Shown here: positions 59,616 through 64,000 of the stretch, piece by piece
Position numbering within the stretch: position 1 is the first letter of the stretch
How the letters are laid out: each line of letters starts with the position of its first letter
Assembly: GCA_963854835.1 (NCBI GenBank)
Contig: OY978528.1
Location: forward strand, 36,662,769-36,726,768
DNA length: 64,000 nucleotides
Direction: 5' to 3'
DNA from: Megamerina dolium
Taxonomy: Eukaryota; Arthropoda; Insecta; Diptera; Megamerinidae
Program-made: the position numbers and the translations under genes
Notes under the pieces: generated by a model
What the model was told of the DNA's origin: nothing
Databases searched by the model: none
What the model saw: only the letters and a program-made list of their open reading frames with translations

Positions 59616-60920
59616 AAGGGTTATCCATTTTGCGGTTTCAAAAGTAAATGTAAATAAAACACATATAAAATATTTTTTATCATGATATTTCTTTTTTATT
59701 ATAAAGTTTGAACGTTGACATTATGTGTGAAATACTACATCATTTAAATGACCACCACGCGAATTGTTGCAAGCATCGATTCTTTTGAGGTAATTTTCGA
59801 CCACTTTTTGACACATATTGGGCGATATCTCAGCCATAACGTGACGAATGTTGGTTTTTAGGTGCTCAAGAGTTAAAGGTTTATCTGCATAAACACGGTC
59901 TTTCGCGTAGCCCCACAAAAAAAAGTCAAGCGGTGTCAAATCGCATGATCTTGGTTGCCACTTGATATCGCCACGACGAGAAATTACGCGGCCAGAAAAT
60001 TTCTCTTGCAATAAAGCCGTATTCGCTCGAGTTGTGTGGCATGTGGCACCGTCTTGTTGAAACCACATATTCTCTAAGTCGTATTCTTCAATAGCAGGCA
60101 AAAAAAAGTCGGTTATCATATGACCATAACGCTCCGAATTGACAGTGACAGTCGTTCCATCGTCGTTTTCGAAGAAGTAAGGTCCAATCACACCTCCGGA
60201 CCAAAGAGCGCACCAAGCAGTGACTTTTTGTGGATGTAGTGGCCTCTCTTCAATTACTTGAGGATTCTCAGAACCCCAAATATAACAATTTTGTTTGTTA
60301 ACATACCCACCGAGTGAGAAATGTGCTTCGTCGCTGAAGAAAATTTTGTTCGAAAAATCGCCGTCCACCGCCTGTTGTTCAAGCACCCATTCGACGTATC
60401 TACGACGTTGTGAATGGTCAGCTGGCTTCAGTTGTTGTGTGAGCTGGATTTTATATGGATGTAGGTGTAGATCCAAATGCAAAATACGCCATAATGTGCC
60501 GTAAGACAGTCCTAATTCCTGAGAACGACGAGGAATCGACACATTCGGGTCTTCGGCAACACTTTCACTTACAGCAGCGATATTTTCGGTGGTACGAGCG
60601 AAACGATGATGCACAGGCCTTACAATATCTGTAACCGATCCAGTCTCTTCATATTTCTTCACAATTTTGCCAATTGCTTGCGTAGTTGGACGATTATGTA
60701 AACCATAATCTCCTCTTAAAGCACGATATGTGGCTGTGGCAGAATCACCATTTTTGTAGTAGGTTTTTACAATTTTAATGCGTTGTGCGATAGTTAAGCG
60801 ATCCATTTTCGCAAATGTCAGACTTTGAACTGAAAAAGAAAGAAATTGTTTTAACAACTCAGTTTGACAGATGTCGAATTCTAGCCCTATACTTTTGAAA
60901 CCGCGAAATGGATAACCCTT
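59616..60920 (-). mobile_element. Mariner-like DD41D (rosa-type) transposon, intact-looking copy
   Basis: The element is 1305 bp and flanked by TA at 59614-59615 and 60921-60922. Inverted ends of about 31 bp, starting AAGGGTTATCCATTT, differ at one position. It encodes an unbroken transposase on the minus strand with about 110 bp of leader before the ATG. Both ends and the gene are complete, so it may be autonomous. Its sister at 438-1718 is broken. It lies within the long LanA intron, in the same orientation as LanA. Confidence 0.95.
59721..60806 (-). CDS. DD41D mariner-like transposase, full length
   Basis: 361 residues. The start at 60806 is chosen because MDRLTIAQRIKIVKTYYKNG begins the conserved helix-turn-helix region; the upstream in-frame extension translates the terminal repeat. 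Residues 1-130 form the DNA-binding part, with a second helix-turn-helix around RRSQELGLSYGTLWRIL (about 94-110). The catalytic core has Asp159 in FSDEAHFSLGG, Asp252 in QQDGATCH and Asp294 in LTPLDFFLWG. With 41 residues between the last two, the signature is DD41D, the spacing of rosa elements, rather than the DD34D of classic mariners. No stop or frameshift is seen. The enzyme would cut at the terminal repeats and reinsert at TA. Activity is inferred from integrity only. Confidence 0.93.
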   Translation of the reverse strand: MDRLTIAQRIKIVKTYYKNGDSATATYRALRGDYGLHNRPTTQAIGKIVKKYEETGSVTDIVRPVHHRFARTTENIAAVSESVAEDPNVSIPRRSQELGLSYGTLWRILHLDLHLHPYKIQLTQQLKPADHSQRRRYVEWVLEQQAVDGDFSNKIFFSDEAHFSLGGYVNKQNCYIWGSENPQVIEERPLHPQKVTAWCALWSGGVIGPYFFENDDGTTVTVNSERYGHMITDFFLPAIEEYDLENMWFQQDGATCHTTRANTALLQEKFSGRVISRRGDIKWQPRSCDLTPLDFFLWGYAKDRVYADKPLTLEHLKTNIRHVMAEISPNMCQKVVENYLKRIDACNNSRGGHLNDVVFHT

Positions 60921-60922
60921 TA

Positions 60923-62139
60923 TTTTTTTAACAAGTCTAATATACATATGATGCAAAATATTGAAATTTATATCCAATTGTGCATAGAAAGCTATAAAAC
61001 GAATTTTGAATATTTTTAGGAACAAATTAAGCATATTACCATTGAACCTATATGTTCAGTGGTAATATTTTATTATTTATTATGTTTTAAATTGAGAAGA
61101 TGAAAAATAATAAAAGTATATAATACAAGTATATGAAGACATCAATTCAATTAGAGAAAAATAAACGAAAACGAAATGTGTTTATTTATACAATAAATAA
61201 GTGTGTATGAAGATTTGTGTGCGTATACAAATGTGTTTGCTTTTTTGTATATGAGATCATACATGTAGCAGACTTCACATCAACTGAGACATTTCCACAA
61301 AAAAAAAGTATTATTGACTGGATTATAATTTATTTATTTTGTATTGAATTGAAAGCGACGAATTTTGCAAAAATATATGGTTAATGTACATATAGACGAA
61401 TATGATCATGGTAACATGTTCATGTACTTAGTAGGGACATAAATACTCTTACACTTACTGTTGTTTTATGCTTTAAAATTAAAAATAATGAATTATTTTG
61501 AACCAATTTTTTAATTATTGTTTGATCTATGTGTAATAAAGAGAATTAATTCAAAATTTAAAGATTGTGGGAAAATTTTAAACTGGTGTTCGAATTTGCG
61601 AGGCAAAGGCGAGGCATTGATGGACGATTTTTGTTGGATTCTCCTTCGAGAAAAAGAGAATTTACCAAAACGGAGTAAAACATCGACTTTGAAACACTTC
61701 TAACTATTTTACTCTTTCTTACACCTTTTTGAAAACAGTAATAAACTCGGTATTTTGTAAAAGTGCATCATTATTCAAATTATTCAGAAACAAAGATATT
61801 ATAAACATAAAATAACTTAAAATTCAGATCACTAAGGGCAAAGATATCGACAATTTAGTAGCATTAAAATATCTCGAAAAGCGTCCTACTTTTATAATAT
61901 CGTATTTGTATTCAGCGGAAAATTTTACATAAGATTGATATTTAAAACGCCGTAATTGTGAGAATTTTTGAAAATTTGTTGCCTTGTGTAATTGATCTAT
62001 AAAACATTTTCTTAAAATAATGGTCGTCAAACTTTCAGTTATTATCTATTTGTATTCCTAAGTTCTTAATTATATACACCTTTTCAATTTCAACATTCTT
62101 TATTTTAATACCTTCCACAAAAGTTTGTTCGCACAAAGT
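60923..62139. other. AT-rich stretch, nothing recognised
   Basis: About 1.2 kb within the presumed LanA intron with no recognisable gene or repeat ends. Open frames are short and low-complexity. Confidence 0.45.
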
Positions 62140-62480
62140 CTCATCACAATAAATACATCATCATCAAAGCGCATTATCCAAAGACAAGCGAATCCACATC
62201 TGGGAGAACTATTACAATAAGTTGCTTTCAGCGTTCAGCCGTGCGGCCTACACCATACAACAAGAAGTGATATTCCAACCACATACCCGGACGTGAGTGA
62301 GATAATCAATGCGATTAGATCACTGAAAACTAACAAAGCTACTGGGTCCGACAGCATCAATCCGGAACTACTTAAGCGCTCGGATTCTATTACCATTACT
62401 AGAAAACATTTGGAATTCCGGAAAAATACCATCTGAGCTGTAAGAAGGAATTATCACTCTTCTCCCGTAGAAGGGTAATC
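62140..62480 (+). pseudogene. LINE reverse transcriptase fragment
   Basis: In shifted plus-strand frames it reads PDVSEIINAIRSLKTNKATG, then SDSINPELLKRSDSIT, then WNSGKIPSEL and GIITLLP followed by a stop and KGNLK. This is the N-terminal RT block of a non-LTR element (LK..KA.G.D.I..ELLK and the LP.KG motif). The catalytic boxes are absent. Its clade cannot be fixed from this much sequence; it is not the same family as the RTE copy in this window, which has a different wording of this block. Confidence 0.72.
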
Positions 62481-62500
62481 TAAAGCCGAGAGACGTCGAA

Positions 62501-62650
62501 AGGCGATTTTTCACTTGCGAACAGCTGCTCCAAAGGCAACAAAGGAAAGGTTTTTTGCATCTCATCGTTACTGGTGTTGAAAAGTGGATCCACTACGACA
62601 ATCCCAAGCGAAAAAATTCAGCTGCACTTTTCTCCAAATTAAAGAAGTAA
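62501..62650 (+). pseudogene. Mariner transposase fragment with first catalytic Asp replaced
   Basis: A 49-codon frame starts RRFFTCEQLLQRQQRKGFLH and continues LIVTGVEKWIHYDNPKRKNS. VTGDEKWIHYDNPKRK is the block around the first catalytic Asp of classic mariners (DD34D), so the Asp is Val here. The rest of the enzyme is missing; scraps such as NLTY and YTPGK follow. It directly follows the LINE fragment. Confidence 0.82.
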
Positions 62651-62868
62651 ATCAAAACTTCCCGCAAATGCTGTTTTGTGGGCACAAAACTTGACATATT
62701 GAGAGCCAAAAAAAACTATGTTGTTTACACTCCGGGCAAATAACACATACTGAAAATGATAGCTATGGAATGAGGTTATGACATGAATATAGTTTCAGTA
62801 TTGTCTGATGCTTATATCCCGAACTACGCCATCTGTTGTAAATCCCGAATTTATAATTTGCGCTCCCA

Positions 62869-62869
<1 letters not shown>

Positions 62870-62933
<64 letters not shown>

Positions 62934-62988
62934 TATATATACTTATATCTATATACATATATATACATATATATATAAATATATATAC

Positions 62989-63049
<61 letters not shown>

Positions 63050-63090
63050 CATATATATCTATATATATACATATATATATAATATTGTAA

Positions 63091-63175
<85 letters not shown>
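62870..63175. repeat. (TA)n microsatellite
   Basis: Mostly pure TA array with ACACACAC near 62922 and ATACATA interruptions. The Tc1-like element begins directly at its right edge. The Tyr/Ile-rich frames on both strands are artefacts. Confidence 0.95.
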
Positions 63176-63178
<3 letters not shown>

Positions 63179-64000
63179 TGGCTCACAGCTTATTTCGTAC
63201 AGTGTATATATTTTTATGTACATGGCTGTAACATCGAAACTAAAAAACTTATCAATAAGTTTTGAATGTAGATGTCTATGTATGTGTTTAGTAAACCTAA
63301 TAAGAAAACGGGGAACCCCAAAAATTGTTCTTTTTGTCATGCAAGAGAGAAAAACTATTGATCAGCTGATTTTCAGCTCACATCTTATTTCGTACACAAA
63401 CTTCAATGTAAGTAAGTTTCATTCTGCCGCACAGTTACAAAGTTTTTTTGAATTGTATGAGTTTTTGGACCTTTTTAACTATTATAACAATTTTTATTAT
63501 TATTATTTTAAATAGTTAAAGTGCTGTAAATTAAACATTTAGCGTTATGGGTCGTCGTACAACGATGGAACAGCGTAAACTGGTAATTAACCATTTTAGG
63601 AAAGGTCAGAGTGTGCGAAAAATTGCTGAAATGACAAATTTAAGTGCCTCAACTGTCCAATACATCATTCAACGCTTCGTTCGCGAAAATCGGTTGGAGA
63701 ACAAGGGCAGAGAAGCACCTAATAAGATTTTCAACGCTTCAAACGAGCGTTATATTGTACGAAAAATTAAGAAAAATCCAAAGTTATCCGCTCCGAAGTT
63801 GGCTGCAGAGGTTCAGCGTGAAATAGGAAAATCATCCAGTGCTGAAACTGTCCGACGTGTGCTGCGCAATCATGACTTGAACGGTCGAGTAGCCCGAAAG
63901 AAACCATTCATTTCGAAAATGAATATACAACGCCGACTTGACTTCGCCAAAGAGCATATTATTAATACTCCTGCGTTCTGGAATACCGTTATTTTCGCGG
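63176..64000 (+). mobile_element. Tc1-like transposon, 5' part, continues past the window
   Basis: The terminal repeat starts CAGTGGCTCACAGCTTATTT (63176-63201), directly after the TA array. A second, similar block (CAGCTCACATCTTATTTCGT) lies at 63374-63396 in the same orientation. Two direct repeats within the left inverted repeat is the IR/DR arrangement of several Tc1-like elements, where each block is a transposase-binding site. The transposase starts at 63547. The 3' end is outside the window. Confidence 0.88.
63547..64000 (+). CDS. Tc1-like transposase, N-terminal 151 residues, open at window end
   Basis: It starts MGRRTTMEQRKLVINHFRKG and is open to the last base. Residues 7-50 form the first helix-turn-helix (SVRKIAEMTNLSASTVQYII). 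Residues 74-113 (ASNERYIVRKIKKNPKLSAP then KLAAEVQ and SAETVRRVLR) form the second. Between them is a basic, Pro/Ala-poor linker instead of a clear GRPR AT-hook (NKGREAPNK). The frame ends at FWNTVIFA, just before the F.DES block where the first catalytic Asp is expected. No lesion is seen in this part. Whether the catalytic DDE triad is intact cannot be judged. Confidence 0.9.
   Translation, partial: MGRRTTMEQRKLVINHFRKGQSVRKIAEMTNLSASTVQYIIQRFVRENRLENKGREAPNKIFNASNERYIVRKIKKNPKLSAPKLAAEVQREIGKSSSAETVRRVLRNHDLNGRVARKKPFISKMNIQRRLDFAKEHIINTPAFWNTVIFA

Overview
This is nuclear DNA of an insect, almost certainly a higher fly. The laminin alpha gene is closely similar to fly LanA. The intergenic DNA is very AT-rich. 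A mariner-like element of the DD41D ('rosa') type, first described in the tephritid Ceratitis rosa, points towards a tephritid fruit fly; that last step is inference. Genes are split by short introns with consensus GT..AG sites, and about half the window is transposable-element (TE) debris.

Host genes. Only two are convincing, and they converge tail to tail. On the plus strand, 30266-36693 is a four-exon polycystin-1-like gene of 1418 codons: signal peptide, two EGF repeats, REJ region, GPS, one membrane helix, PLAT domain, and few further helices. On the minus strand, 48552-36977 holds thirteen exons of the laminin alpha chain LanA, a basement-membrane subunit (3607 codons). They run from the middle of the laminin N-terminal domain to the stop after LG5. 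The LanA signal-peptide exon or exons lie beyond 64000, so 48553-64000 is the start of a very long TE-filled intron. Every exon junction of both genes joins in phase.

TEs, left to right: a broken DD41D element (438-1718); an old tandem repeat (about 1930-2560); a deleted BEL/Pao retrotransposon on the minus strand (4735-8160, TSD CTTAC) sitting in an older pseudogene; a Tc1-like remnant between two (TA)n arrays (8225-9362); a TA-flanked MITE (9373-10008); a tandem-array repeat (10198-11780) with an inverted partner at 21470-22640; a deleted mariner-like element (11929-12731); tRNA-derived SINEs (14276, 29445, 31587, 31811 and 52033); a 5'-truncated RTE-type LINE (15641-17084, minus); a Jockey-type LINE (26930-28018); and a mariner MITE in an intron of the polycystin-like gene (32830-33327).

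Inside the LanA intron, an imperfect inverted repeat (arms 48582-48903 and 53080-58912) brackets nested insertions: RTE into Jockey, a SINE tail in the same Jockey copy, and a second BEL/Pao element (53747-58819, TSD ACAGT) inserted in the right arm itself. Further right are an intact-looking DD41D transposon (59616-60920, 361-codon transposase with all three catalytic Asp), LINE and mariner scraps (62140-62650), another (TA)n array, and the 5' part of an open Tc1-like element (63176 to the window end).

I found no convincing new cellular system. The most noteworthy items are the potentially autonomous DD41D element beside its dead sister copy, the inverted-repeat nest in the LanA intron, and the compact polycystin-like gene.
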